Notes: generated by a model not told the origin, from the sequence alone. Shown: positions 49,901-61,885, counted from the first letter of the stretch. The stretch: DNA of 64,000 bases from Spisula solida (GCA_947247005.1 OX365948.1:8793455-8857454), one strand, 5' to 3'. Numbers and translations are program-made.

Positions 49901-51220
49901 TTTCTTCAGACATCCAGAGGGCAGATGTCTCCAGGGGCTTCTTGCTTAGGAAACCCTCTTTTTTCGTACATCGGAACAGGCTTCTTTCTTTGGACATCCA
50001 GAGGTCTTCTTTCTTTGGACATCCAAAGGGCTTCTTTCATCAGACATCCAGAGGTCTCCTTTCTTCAGGCATCCAGAGTGCTTCTTTCTTTGGACATCCA
50101 GAGGGCTTCTTTCTTCATGCATCCAGAGTGCTTCTTTCTTTTTGACATCAAGAAGACTCCTTTCTTCGGACATCAAGAAGACTCCTTTCTTTGGACATCA
50201 AGAAGACTCCTTTCTTCGGAATCAAGAAGACTCCTTCTTTGGTCATCAAGAAGACTCCTTTCTTCGGAATCAAGAAGACTCCTTTCTTCGAGCATCAAGA
50301 AGACTCCTTTCTTCGGAATCAAGAAGACTCCTTTCTTCGGAATCAAGAAGACTCCTTTCTTTGGAATCAAGAAGACTCCATTCTTCGGACATCAAGAAGA
50401 CTCCTTTCTTCGGAATCAAGAAGACTCCTTTCTTCGGACATCAAGAAGACTCCTTTCTTCGAACATCAAGAAGACTCCTTTCTTCGGAATCAAGAAGACT
50501 CCTTTCTTCGGACATCAAGAAGACTCCTTTCTTCGAACATCAAGAAGACTCCTTTCTTCGGACATCAAGAAGACTCCTTTCTTTGGACATCACGAAGACT
50601 CCTTTCTTCGGAATCAAGAAGACTCCTTCTTTGGTCATCAAGAAGACTCCTTTCTTTGGAATCAAGAAGACTCCTTTCTTCGAGCATCAAGAAGACTCCT
50701 TTCTTCGGAATCAAGAAGACTCCTTTCTTCGGAATCAAGAAGACTCCTTTCTTTGGAATCAAGAAGACTCCATTCTTCGGACATCAAGAAGACTCCTTTC
50801 TTCGGAATCAAGAAGAGTCCTTTCTTCGGACATCAAGAAGACTCCTTTCTTCGAACATCAAGAAGACTCCTTTCTTCGGACATCAAGAAGACTCCTTTCT
50901 TCGGACATCAAGAAGACTCCTTTCTTCGAACATCAAGAAGACTCCTTTCTTCGGACATCAAGAAGACTCCTTTCTTTGGACATCAAGAAGACTCCTTTCT
51001 TCGGCCATCAAGAAGACTCCTTTCTTCGGCCATCAAGAAGACTCCTTTCTTCGGAATCAAGAAGACTCTTTTCTTTGGAATCAAGAAGACTCCTTTCTTC
51101 GGAATCAAGAAGACTCCTTTCTTCGGACATCAAGAAGACTCCTTTCTTTGGTCATCAATAGGGCCTCTTCCTTTGGATATCAATAGGGCTACTTTCTTCA
51201 GACATCCAGAGGGCTTCTTA
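49901..51220. repeat. 24/25-bp tandem array of about 54 units with higher-order duplication
   Basis: Two unit lengths mix: AAGACTCCTTTCTTCGGACATCAAG-type (25) and GGAATCAAG-type (24). The edges hold an older variant, CATCCAGAGGGCTTCTTTCT, while the middle is homogenised to CATCAAGAAGACTCCTTTCT. A block carrying the private variant ACTCCATTCTTCGG (ending 50380) recurs exactly 392 bases later (50772) with the same order of GGA, GAGC and GAAC units around it, so a segment of about 16 units was duplicated. All plus-strand frames stay open for hundreds of codons (up to about 450) because the unit lacks stops; reading changes with unit length, so no protein is implied. Confidence 0.95.
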
Positions 51221-52325
51221 ACAAAAGTCTACCATCACTGATGTCAGTAACCACAACGACTTTATCATAAAGGCCCCCTATCAAAGTTTAGTAAATAATG
51301 TAAATGTTAATTGATAGCACCTCACAAATTTGATAAATATATGCAACATTTTTAACATAATTATGCATGACTATAATGACTATCTCAATGGTCTCTAATA
51401 GGCCTTAATGGCTTATAAACAAAACCAATATATTAAGTTTCCAAATTTTCAACATTATGCTCTTATAATAATTATGTTTAGTCATATTCAAATGAACAAC
51501 CTACTGTATTACTGTAGTTTGCAGACATATTATGTCTATTTGAGTGGCATACATAAATAACATGCTCTATTTAACAATAAATCCACAAATTGCTCTCATC
51601 GGAATCATAACTAATAATATGCACATTAACTGTTCCATCAAATCATTCTCACTATACAAAAGAAATGCAATTTATCACATAAAATTTCGATGAAATATAT
51701 AGGGCGTTTCAATCATATTACAAGCCATCTGACAGTCTACCGCTGACTACAAGATGGGGTTTATTTTACTGCTACTAATTTCCATACAAAATCTATCTCA
51801 CTTGTTTAAATATACAAGCGTGACCAGACAAATATGATTTTTATATACATATATAGTCTAACAATCACTCTAACAATCAAAAAGACATAAAATATTTATT
51901 AATGTTCTATGTAAAAATTTACAGACATATTTCATACAGCATATAGTAAGGTTTTCGGTTCAATTACCTTCAATACTGACTAATGATGGAAGCAGACCTG
52001 TTCAAACCCATAAAACTATAATTTATAACCAAATATTCATTCAATGTTTTATGGACCAAGATTCACAAACAAGGTTCACTGCACTGGAATGTTTCATATA
52101 CTAAAATCATTGCACACAGGAAGTATGTACAAATATAACTGTCTGGTTCCAATTCCAGTACATATATGTCATGATATACACCTATTTTTTGGACACCTGA
52201 AGTTAGGACTTGCATTGGTTGTGCCACAGTATATTAGATGGCTTGCAATCTAATCTGGCTACCTGGGTTCAAATACTTCATATTTATGCCTGCCATATTT
52301 TGGCAGTAAGCTGACTGACAAATAA
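51221..52325. other. CpG-poor A+T-rich DNA without a recognised feature
   Basis: No open frame of note except 69 codons at 52044-52253 without a motif. GGGTTCAAATACTTC near 52266 resembles a lone B box. Confidence 0.5.
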
Positions 52326-52880
52326 AGGCTATGTTATGCTCTGGACAAACAAATGTCATGCTAAAATCAATCAAAGGGGAATAATTCAAAAACTACCCAA
52401 GGTAGTTATGATTCTTGCGCACTGCACTTCATGTCACAGCAAGAAACATGCATACCAATTTTTGAGTCATTCATACTTAAGGTGACAAAGGTATGTCCCA
52501 AACAAGAAATGCTTATAAAATCAATCAAAGGGAAATAATTAAAAAATGGCACAAGGCACAGTTGTGGTTCTTGTGCATTGCACTTGGACTTTTTGTGAGA
52601 TACATGCATACCAAGTTTCAAGTCATTCAACCATATGGTGACAAAGTTATGCTCCGGACAAGAAATGCTCCAATAAAATCAATCAAAGGGAAATAATTTA
52701 AAAACGATGCAAGATAGAGTTATGGTTGTTCTGCACTGCACTTTGGCTTATTGCATGAAACATGCATACCAAATATTGAGTCATTTGAACTTAAGGTGAC
52801 AAAGTTATGCTCTGGACAAGCAAATTGGGACGCCGCCATCGGCACCACCGCAACTGCCGCCGACAACAAAAGTTACTCCT
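52326..52880 (+). mobile_element. Degenerate core-repeat element, three about 155-bp units
   Basis: AATCAATCAAAGGG recurs at about 52366, 52519 and 52676. Each unit contains GGAATAATT or GAAATAATT, a CACTGCACTT or TGCACTTGGACTTT phrase, ACATGCATACCAA, GAGTCATT and GGTGACAAAG. The last unit ends GCTCTGGACAAGCAAATTGG and is followed by a G+C-rich stretch, GACGCCGCCATCGGCACCAC plus CGCAACTGCCGCCGAC, where other families carry a microsatellite. No clear 3' hairpin remains. The plan is that of the other core-repeat elements; the ends are uncertain. Confidence 0.6.
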
Positions 52881-54430
52881 ATATGTCGCCTTTTCATGCC
52901 ACACAAAAAATTTTGAAAATGAGACCAAATTAAATTTCGGTTATTGCACATGGGTGGGCTTTTTATAAAACTAGTGCATATATTTACACATCAAAAGATT
53001 TTTATGTTAAACATTAATACTGATAACTCACATTTCAGAAACAGCCCAGTCATTGATTTCAAAATGATGTAATTTATTTTTCCAAAATAGAAAATGAGTA
53101 CATCAAGTTGAGGAGTGTTTAACAATCATCCCATAAAAATATCTTGTCACATATTTATACCACATTAATTAACCGTTTATAGCAATTATACAATATCTCT
53201 AAGTGCAAAGACCTCCTTATATAGATCAATGTCTGTTATAACCTTATTTACTGTTTATAATGACCATGCTCTAATTGATAAATAATTCATCAAAGGGCAA
53301 TCACTCACACATTATGCGATAAAACTGCTATTATGTCATAAAACATTTCATCTTGTTGAAGATGACATACTTGGTACCAATGTCATGTTATTTCACTAGA
53401 AGTCATTTATAATAGTTTAAGGTCATCATAATAGATCTTACCAATACTCAGAACAAATTGTCCTAATATTATTTGATCTTTGTTGTTTATTATGATAAAG
53501 TGGCCCTTTCTGACCACCATATTGATCTATTTAAATAAACAAGCACAGTAGTACTTGCTTAATTACAGTCTTTCATTATTTAGGTTCATTGTATCAATGC
53601 ACTTAGATCTTTAGTTGTTACATATACATTGTATATACAAATCAATTTGTATCTGTTAATATTAAAAAAAATATGTTTTTAATTGACATGGCCTTCAGAT
53701 AAAAGTATTTTTACATAGTTATAGGAAGGGGTGTGCAGATCAGTAATTTGTCTCAGGGGTCTAACCAACTGCTTGATTTTTTTTCCAAAGGAAGAGGTGT
53801 GACCAGCTATTTTGTTCAGGGGTCCAACCAGATTCAGATACTTAGGCCTGACATACTTGTGTAAATGTATACTATATTATAACAAATTGTTTGCCGAAAT
53901 TACAGGGGTTCAAAACCCACCAGTTTCCCCTCTGGATATGTGCATGTATTATTACTGTTGCAGGTTAAAGGGTATGGTATTATGTTTGCTATATCTACAG
54001 GATAGTGGTGTGAACTGAGTGTCAAGTAAACAAATATGGTACACCCTTGATTCCTTCAACACTGAAGCGGCTGCAAACTTCTTTAATTGAAAATTAATTG
54101 CTGTTAATATGAAAACCATTGCACTGTGTTTACAATACTTAAGGAAGAGGCCAAACCAGAAGTCAGACAGGCTCCCAAAGGAGCAGCTGGGCTAGACAAG
54201 GTCTGGTTTGTTGATGCATTAAGTATAAGGAAACAGGTCAGACTGCCTGAATTTGCTTCAATGACTGCATTTAATATACAGAGAAACTGATATCTGTCCT
54301 AAGGTAAAGACTGGTAATTGATTGGCTGATTGTGAATGCATGGGAGCTTTTATTTAGTCAAATCTTCTTTTATACTCCCCCTTCTGGCACACCTCTTGAG
54401 GGTATAAAATCATGGACAATAAAGAGGAAA
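52881..54430. other. CpG-poor A+T-rich DNA with a small imperfect duplication
   Basis: AGG-GGTGTG-CAG and TCAGGGGTC-AACCA phrases occur twice about 65 bases apart (53727-53828). Nothing else structured was seen. Confidence 0.5.
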
Positions 54431-54937
54431 ACAAGAGGGCCTTTGACCCTATAGCGCTCACCTGAAGACTTGCTGTTTAGGCAGAATCAGTAATTTGTTA
54501 TATGACCAAAATATTTGACCCCAGATAGGTTTTTCTTGATATAGCCTGATGACTTAGTTTTTTACCTAGATGACCCAGTTTGGGAACTTGACCTAGATTT
54601 TACAGATTTCACATTATGGCCAGGTCTCATAAAGATTAGGCCAAAAATGTGACCTCAAGAATGTTAACAGGGTTTTTCGTCAATGTGACCAGGTGACCTA
54701 GTTTTTGACCCAATATAACTCAGTTGCAACCTTGACCTAGATTATAAAGAGACAAACATTGTGACCAAGATTCATAAAGATTAAGTGAAAACTGTGACCT
54801 CTAGAGTGTTAACAAGGTTTTTCTTTCATGTGACCTTGTGACCTCTAAGTTTTTTACCCCAGATGACCTAGTTGCGAACTTGACTGAGCTTCTATATAGG
54901 GGAACATTGTGACGAAGTTTCATAAAGATGAAGTAAA
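54431..54937 (+). mobile_element. GCTCACCT-family element, copy b, 3' end replaced by a minisatellite
   Basis: The head ACAAGAGGGCCTTTGACCCT carries the 5' hairpin (AGGG/CCCT), followed by AGCGCTCACCTGAAGACT. About three core units follow with TGACCTAGTTTTT, CTTGACCTAGATT, TTCATAAAGATTA, GTGACCTCTAGAGTG and TTAACAAGGTTTTTCTTTCA. It breaks after CATAAAGATGAAGTAAAA, where the 21-bp array starts. No GACGG tract or 3' hairpin is present. Non-coding. Confidence 0.75.
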
Positions 54938-55309
54938 ACTCAGTATATAGGTTACTACACTCAGTATAAAGGTTACTACACTCAGTATAAAGGGCACTAC
55001 ACTCAGTATATAGGTCACTACACTCAGTATATAGGTTACTACACTCAGTATATAGGTTACTACACTCAGTATATAGGTCACTACACTCAGTATATAGGTC
55101 ACTCACTACACTCAGTATATAGGTCACTACACTCAGTATATAGGTTACTACACTCAGTATAAAGGGCACTACACTCAGTATATAGGTCACTACACTCAGT
55201 ATATAGGTTACTACATTCAGTATATAGGTTACTACATTCAGTATATAGATCACTGTACCCAGTATATAGGTCACTACACTCAGTATATAGGTCACTACAC
55301 TCAGTATAT
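54938..55309. repeat. 21-bp minisatellite, about 18 units
   Basis: ACTCAGTATATAGGTCACTAC repeats with alternations GTCAC/GTTAC and TATATAGG/TATAAAGG; one unit has a small internal duplication (CACTCACTAC near 55100). Because 21 is a multiple of three, minus-strand frames stay open (YILSVVT repeats, 164 codons at 54801-55295), but they run on into the transposon remnant and are not a gene. Confidence 0.95.
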
Positions 55310-55349
55310 GATTGTGTTAATGTAATGTATCTGGGTCAATGTAAACAGG

Positions 55350-55490
55350 TTGTATCATACTCAGTCTACAGGTTATTGTACTCAATCTACAGGTTATTGT
55401 ACTCAATCTACAGGTTATTGTACTCAGTCTACAGGTTATTGTACTCAGAGTACAGGTCACTGATCTCCGTACAGGTCCTTGTACTCCAAC
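55350..55490. repeat. Related 21-bp sub-array
   Basis: GTACTCAGTCTACAGGTTATT repeats about five times, with CTCAATCTACAGG and CTCAGAGTACAGG variants. The word ACTCAGT-TA-AGGTTA links it to the array ending at 55309, so both probably come from one ancestral array that has split and diverged. Confidence 0.85.
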
Positions 55491-57010
55491 AATATAATAA
55501 TTAATACCATATAATGGTCACTAATTTGATTTATTAATGTTTCATGATGTCATTTATTTGTCACTTTTCAATAAGACACCCATTTTCAGGAAATCCCTAG
55601 CATTTGCATTTCTCTTAGAACTATGTAATTATATTCATAACAATAAGATTACAATAAGACGATATTATTGTGATGTTTCATTTCCTTGCTTTAAGACCAT
55701 AAAGACTGAATACACAATGGTACGATAAACAGTGTTTAGCATCATCTCCTATTATATATTAGTAATAGCAACATATGTACTGAATAAATGGATTGTATTA
55801 GATAGAAACTGTCAGGAAAACAAATAATCACCCAATTTACATTTCCAAGATATGTCTTACAACAACAACACCATATAGGTCAGCGAAACTAGGCCACCGT
55901 CCGATCAATGACCAAAGCTCAATATCCTTAGCGAACTTGCTCTATATCTGTCACTCAAGGACTCTATTCACATGAAAAACTTTCCCAGAAAATGTTCCAG
56001 TATTATCTAGAGCCCATCCACACAATTATATTCTTGAATGGCCAGTGAACCTAGGAAAGTACAATGTAATACACACTTATCATTTGATGAAATTATGATA
56101 AAGATACTGCCGGCCTACTCATTCTTGAATTACCCTTATCTTGATGGAACTGTTTTCAGCTTTCACTACTATTGCTTAAACAAGAACCAATCAGTAGAAA
56201 CATGTCAGCGACCTACATGTACCAAACTACAAGAATGCCAACATTGTAAGACGCCAACATTTTCAGATGGTGCATTAATAACATTAGTAGATAAGCTACA
56301 ATATAAATTTTTGAGATTGGAACTCAATTTTACGCTTCACCTAACTACATTTTTGGCTTTCATTATTACACAAACAGATGATAACTATCTATGCTCCACA
56401 CCGCGCTTTGATTGCACTATATCGTTCAATTTAAGAAACATGTAGAGAAACAGAATTTTCGGGCGAGGCAATTGGAGACTTGATAACTACCATATAGACA
56501 AAGTATGTAGTCTGACATTTAACAAAATAAAAATAATATTAAAGACACAAAAATTCTGTTTGAGTATTACACAATGTCTCAATAGATGATGAGAAGTAAT
56601 AGTATTTTAAACAACCCCTCCCTAAGCGTCCCTGATTAAGGCCTTGATTCCAGTACAGGCAATACGATAATAGAAAATCTGACAGGTAAGGTTACAGCAC
56701 TCAACTCCACCAGCTGAGACCAGAAAACCACAAACCACCACCACAAACCCCATGGCACAATGCCCGACACAACTGAACAAGAAAATGAACTGACAGCCCA
56801 AGTCCCAGCTACCGAAAGCCGAATGATCTAGTTTCAGCTATAAAAAGTTCCAGCAATAAGAGGATCATAGATCCTGTGGCTCTCATCTGCCAAACATGGT
56901 CAAACTTTGAACTTGTCCTAATAAAAAGCTGAATGACCTATAGTAACAACAATGGCAATGCATGTACAAATGTCAAGTGTTGTAGAGTTCTATTGACCTG
57001 TCAAAATATA
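55491..57010. other. CpG-poor DNA, no gene recognised
   Basis: One frame of 135 codons (56038-56445 plus) contains several cysteines (a CQRPTCTKLQECQHC stretch) but no spacing that I recognise and no flanking exons. The rest is unstructured. Confidence 0.5.
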
Positions 57011-57894
57011 TCTAACTTCACAGTATGTGAACACTGTAGACCTAACTTCACAGTATGTGAACACTGTAGACCAAACTTCACAGTATGTGAACACTGTAGA
57101 CCTAACTTCACAGTATGTGAATACTATAGACCTAACTTCACAGTATGTGAACACTGTAGACCTAACTTCACAATATGTGAACACTGTAGACCTAACTTCA
57201 CAGTATGTGAACACTGTAGACCTAACTTCACAATATGTGAACACTGTAGACCTAACTTCACAGTATGTGAACACTGTAGACCTAACTTCACAGTATGTGA
57301 ACACTGTAGACCTAACACTGTAGACCTAACTTCACAGTATGTGAACACTGTAGACCTAACTTCACAGTACGTGAACACTGTAGACCTAACTTCACAGTAT
57401 GTGAACACTGTAGACCAAACTTCATAGTACGTGAACACTGTAGACCAAACTTCACAGTATGTGAACACTGTAGACCTAACTTCACAGTAGCTGAACACTG
57501 TAGACCTAACTTCACAGTATGTGAACACTGTAGACCAAACTTCACAGTATGTGAACACTGTAGACCTAACTTCACAGTACGTGAACACTGTAGACCAAAC
57601 TTCACAGTATGTGAACACTGTAGACCTAACTTCACAGTACGTGAACACTGTAGACCAAACTTCACAGTATGTGAACACTGTAGACCTAACTTCACAATAT
57701 GTGAACACTGTAGACCAAACTTCACAGTATGTGAACACTGTAGACCTAACTTCACAGTATGTGAACACTGTAGACCAAACTTCACAGTATGTGAACACTG
57801 TAGACCTAACTTCATAGTAGATGAACACTGTAGACTTAACTTCACAGTAGATGAACACTGTAGACTTAACTTCACAGTATGTGAACACTGTAGA
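57011..57894. repeat. 30-bp minisatellite, 29 units plus one 14-bp partial
   Basis: The unit is CCTAACTTCACAGTATGTGA followed by ACACTGTAGA. From 57011 to 57310 there are ten units, then a 14-base remnant (57311-57324, CCTAACACTGTAGA) that lacks 16 internal bases, then nineteen units to 57894. From 57505 on, units starting CCTAAC and CCAAAC alternate strictly for ten units, a 60-bp dimer. Each unit holds a perfect hairpin, TTCACA-GTA-TGTGAA. Frames are open on both strands (10-residue repeats), which follows from the 30-base period. Confidence 0.97.
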
Positions 57895-58520
57895 AATGGC
57901 ATCTAAAGAAAGGTTGGGATTACTATTCTACAGTGTGGAACTACCATGTAATAATGTTAATTTTGAAGGTCAAAAAACTATTATACAATACATTTGTACA
58001 TCTCTTTCATCTTAGAAAAATGATTTCTAATGATGCTTATATTCAGTTAACAAGGGTATAGATTCTAGCAGAATTGTCAACTATAGTATTTCTATATAAT
58101 ACATGTATTTATAGTCCGATTTTTCTGATTTTAATGGGAGAAAAAGTCAGTGAAAAAAAAACCTTATCCACAAAAAAACATACTAATGCTCATAATACCT
58201 ATTAAAGTAAGATATTTATAAGAGAAAAGGTAATGTTTATGTTATGTAAACAAGTCACTGACCTGAAAATCGGTTTATACCAGTAACAGGTTGAAAATAT
58301 TGATTTATCATCATATAATTATCACATTTTAGTCAACAAAAATTCTCATTATTAAATCTTCAATACAAAACAAGACTTAGGAAAGTACTAGTATTGTGTT
58401 AATAGTTGTGAAATCTAAAACCTTGAGATTCAAAGAAAGTAAGCAGACTATGTGCAGTAAAAATATTTAGCCTATGTTGCTTCTTATGAGATGTACTGTT
58501 GACCTTTAAAAATAAATAAA
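57895..58520. other. A+T-rich DNA without a recognised feature
   Basis: No open frame, array or inverted ends noticed. Confidence 0.5.
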
Positions 58521-58950
58521 TAAATATACCAGTTTTATATAGCGCCTTTTTCATGCGAACACACGTTCAAAGGCACTTTACATATTGTGTTGCAGCCACA
58601 AGGGGGCAGGTGCATCCTCTACCAGTGCAGATACAGCATGATCTGATAAGAGGGACAGACTGAGAGAAAGCCCCTTTAGAGAGAGAGAGAAAGAGACGTT
58701 AGATTCAGGCGTGTCTGGTGCTGCAGAAGTGCGCCTAGTTCTTATTTAGAATAGACAGCCTGGTTCTTCAATGTGCCCCGTGTATAGCACCGATACTCAG
58801 CTTCCTGGCACCTTACCCAGATACATTGGAGTGGCTCATGGTGGGTGGGGGGGGGGAAACACTGAAAAGCATTTAAAAAAAAATGACCAAGTGCTACGGC
58901 CGAGATTAGTAGTCAAGAGGGTTAGCCACTCGACCACTGTGCCACCATTT
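58521..58950 (-). repeat. Dispersed SINE-like repeat, copy 2, with tRNA-like head
   Basis: 58521-58832 matches the copy at 5925-6225. On the minus strand the element would begin at about 58950 with GGTGGCACAGTGGTCGAGTG and GCTAACCC, which resembles a tRNA A box and D arm. The B box region is not recognisable in this copy. A G-homopolymer and A-homopolymer stretch (58838-58882) separates head and body. The head suggests a tRNA-derived SINE, but the TATATAGCGCC body could also be a separate repeat that happens to lie next to a tRNA-like sequence. Confidence 0.6.
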
Positions 58951-59164
58951 TATTAATAATATGGTCCTACATTGCTTACTGGAGTATATACTATAAGCCT
59001 GAAGTAAGTACAGTTTCACTTCAGTGAATATAATCTACCGCACTCGCAAGACATTTGACACGTTAGCATAACAAAAGGTATAAGGTGGTCCTTAAAATAG
59101 CTAGCTGGAGTATGTACTAATTAGTCCAAAGGTAAAGCACACTTTATTTTACCCGGAAGACATA

Positions 59165-59322
59165 GTAGGGAATTGTACAATAAAATCTTTTAAGATTATA
59201 GAAATCATGTATTAAATAGTCGCAATTTACTTCTTCTTAACCAGAGAATGGATTTTACCATGTTTTTGACAGAACTGATTACTTTCTATAATCTTAAAAG
59301 ATTTTATTAGACAATTCCCTAC
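59165..59322. mobile_element. Short foldback MITE with about 40-bp inverted ends
   Basis: GTAGGGAATTGTACAATAAA then ATCTTTTAAGATTATAGAAA (59165-59204) is repeated in inverted form at 59283-59322 with about two mismatches. The 158-bp element has a centre of some 78 bases and no coding content. The arm itself includes the palindrome ATCTTTTAAGAT. No convincing target duplication was found (ACATA on the left, ACACC on the right). Confidence 0.8.
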
Positions 59323-59397
59323 ACACCAAATATCACAGCTCTCTAAGGTCTTAATGGTTTTTGGTCAAGAAGATTTACAAATAGTTTGAGCCTATAG

Positions 59398-59470
59398 TGG
59401 AATTTGAACCTATTCTGTACAGCACCAACACCAAGCAAACGTGCATTAGACAACTTAGCTATCACAAAAC
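59398..59470 (-). repeat. Weak tRNA-like sequence
   Basis: The minus strand has GATAGCTAAGTTGTCTAATG (A-box-like) and AATAGGTTCAAATTCC (B-box-like). The T arm does not pair and the acceptor arms do not match. It lies directly before the element that begins at 59481. Chance is a real possibility. Confidence 0.25.
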
Positions 59471-59480
59471 AAACCCACAA

Positions 59481-60254
59481 ACAAGAGGGCCATGATGGCT
59501 CTGAATCGCTCACCTGAATCACCTTGTTCATGATATTTTTGTATATGAAACTGTAGCCTCTTAAAGAAGACAAGGGCCCTAAATTTCAGAAAGGACCTTA
59601 TTAGGATGCTACAGATCAAATTTTATGAAGATCCATCAAGCGGTTCAAGAGAAGAAGTCTTTTAAAAAAATTCTATATATCTCTTATGTAAAATAAAGGG
59701 AGGCACGGGGTGGGGCCAATATTGACCCAGGGGTCATGATTTGAGCAATCTTGGTAAGGTCCACTACGCAATGCTTAATGCTAAATATCTAAGCTCTATG
59801 CCTTGCAATTTCTTAGAAGAAGATTTTTAAAGGTTTTGTTACCTGGTTGCCATGGCATTACCTGGTTGCCTTTGCAACCAAAGTTCTAGATGGATCAACT
59901 TTATTTGAGCAATTTTTAAATCCCCCTATGTCAGGAACATCCAGGCAAAATGTTATCAATATTGGTCAAAAGGTTTCAGAGGAGATGTCATTTGAAAGTA
60001 TGGACGGACGTACATACTCACTGACTTGACGTTGTGGGGTTTTCTTTTGTTCTTTCTTTTGTTTGTAAAACCCCATAAGCAACACTTTGCACCCGTAAGC
60101 AACGGAATGAATAGAATCTAAATATAGCCTATTGTTCCACACCCCACATGTCAAGTGGGCGCATACAGACGGACGTACAGACTGAAGGACGGACAGTGGA
60201 CGGTGAGTGATCACAATAGCTCACCTTGAGCACTTCGTGCTCAGGTGAGCTAAA
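59481..60254 (+). mobile_element. GCTCACCT-family element, copy c, with strong 3' hairpin
   Basis: The head ACAAGAGGGCCATGATGGCT forms an 8-bp hairpin (AGGGCCAT with ATGGCTCT, including one wobble) and is followed by CGCTCACCTGAATCACC. The middle is unlike copies a and b: it carries GGATGCTACAGATCAAATTT, AAGATCCATCAAGCGGTTCA and two TTACCTGGTTGCC words. Near the end GGACGTACAGACTGAAGGAC and GGACAGTGGACGG are followed by GATCACAATAGCTCACC. The 3' hairpin is GCTCACCTTGAGCAC/TTC/GTGCTCAGGTGAGC (60219-60250, one bulge), then TAAAAA. It is probably full length and non-autonomous. Sharing only the ends with the other copies suggests a common mobilisation machinery acting on different cores. Confidence 0.85.
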
Positions 60255-61885
60255 AAGTTGTACCTTTCAATTTTCACACCAGTAATCCGTGGATATGGAT
60301 ATCAACATTGAATATACATATGTACAGGGTGACTTTTACAGCCTCAACCTTGGCTGAAATCAGAGCTGTTTAAAAATCTGTATTTATCTTGCATGACCTA
60401 ATAATCCAACAGGCCGAAACCATGTATGCGACTTTGAAAGAGGACTCCCCATTAGGACCATTCCTGTAAATTGTGGTAAAGATTCATTCAGTGGTTAGGA
60501 TTGTATTGTGAAACACCCACAATCATAATGTAGGTATATAGACAGTATTTCTACACAACATAGGTATACAGACAATATTTCTAGTATAATGAGTATAATA
60601 TAGATTTAATCCATACAAATCACGAATACTTAATTGGAGCATGCTGCTGAGTCAGACAATAATTGGCCTAGATAAGATTTTGTTTAATTCCCACGGACAT
60701 GCAGGACTTGGCCTGGACTGGTTCCAGACAAAAACTCCTCAGTAAACCAGAGCATAGGAACATTGCCTAGAACCAGACAACAGTACACCTTGTAAGAGGT
60801 GATCCTTAAAGACAGCGTGTAAACTTGATGGCTAGAGGAAGCTCTGTAAATGTAACTTTATGATATATATTTTCAACAAGCGCATGGTAAAAAAACAAAC
60901 TCAACATCTGGTGGATAAAAAACAGCCAGCAAATGTTCACTGAAGTCAAAAACTTAAAAACACTTTTTGCTGTTGTAATATAACATAATAATTTGAAACC
61001 AAAGCAGCTCAGAGGGGAGGAAAAACAGTTTGCATGCAATGGGGATTTTAGCGAGGTATATCATAATCTTACTATGAAATCGAATCTGGCTCTTAAGTAA
61101 CCCAGCTGCAGTGTTAGGAGTATGTTTGATAAACATCTTCATATAGTCTAGTTTGTTTATCAAGCTGACATCCCCCCAATTCTATAACTCCGCTTTTTAG
61201 GTCAGATTTTTTAAAACCAATGAATAAAGCATGACATGCAATGTACCAATTAAGTGGAAACACTATATAACAGCATGTTTTCTCTTTCTAAACTTACAGT
61301 AGAGATAAACTATCTTATAAATAATGCTGCTACTATAATAAACTGAGATAATATTGAGAAATAAAAAAGCTGGGGCTTCAAGAAAGAAAGCAAGAAACGG
61401 TTTATGAGGGATCAAATATAGAGATAGGTACATGTATAATGTTTGGTTGGTTTTCACTTGGTACTCCTTGGTTATTGCTAGCTCTGTAATTTGTACACCA
61501 AGTACTCATGTACTGCATGTATATATATATATATTTTGAAGAACTTAGATATAATGTTCTTGCCAGGAGAGAAATAGTCTCACCAGGGAGACTCGAACAC
61601 AGGTTTCCTTAGGCAGCCCAATGACCAGGGGAAGTTAAATGTCATAGAGTGGCTGAATGGCTGAAAGTAGCCCTCAAAAAATATTTCTTTGCCCAGGAAG
61701 GGACAAGCAATGAGCTTTTGCCTCAAGTAATTTAAAATACATTTTGATGAGAGAATACTTCTAGCATTTGTAGAATTGTTTATTTTATAACAATAGAAGA
61801 ATTGTTTGAAGAATTGTTTATTATATAACATTCGAAGCATTGTTTTCCACTCTAGAAAGTGATTTATGTGGCACAACAACAAGTA
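60255..61885. other. A+T-rich DNA without a recognised gene
   Basis: TAGGTATA-AGACA-TATTTCTA occurs twice near 60531 and 60563. GAATTGTTTA words repeat near 61771-61825. An AT microsatellite lies near 61520-61533. GACTCGAACACAGG near 61592 looks like a lone reversed B box. Open frames of up to 100 codons on the minus strand show no motif. Confidence 0.5.

Noticed and set aside
49883..51241. Open frame of about 452 codons on the plus strand with further long frames overlapping it
   Set aside because: It is entirely made of the 24/25-bp array, which has no stop codons in any plus frame, and unit lengths shift the reading phase. No flanking coding sequence.
56038..56445. 135-codon cysteine-containing open frame as a gene
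   Set aside because: The cysteine spacing matches no family that I know, and there are no adjoining exons; left as a note in the gene-free stretch.
57124..57902. Long open frames on both strands (up to 254 codons) through the 30-bp array
   Set aside because: The period is a multiple of three and the unit lacks stops; the frames are translations of a minisatellite.
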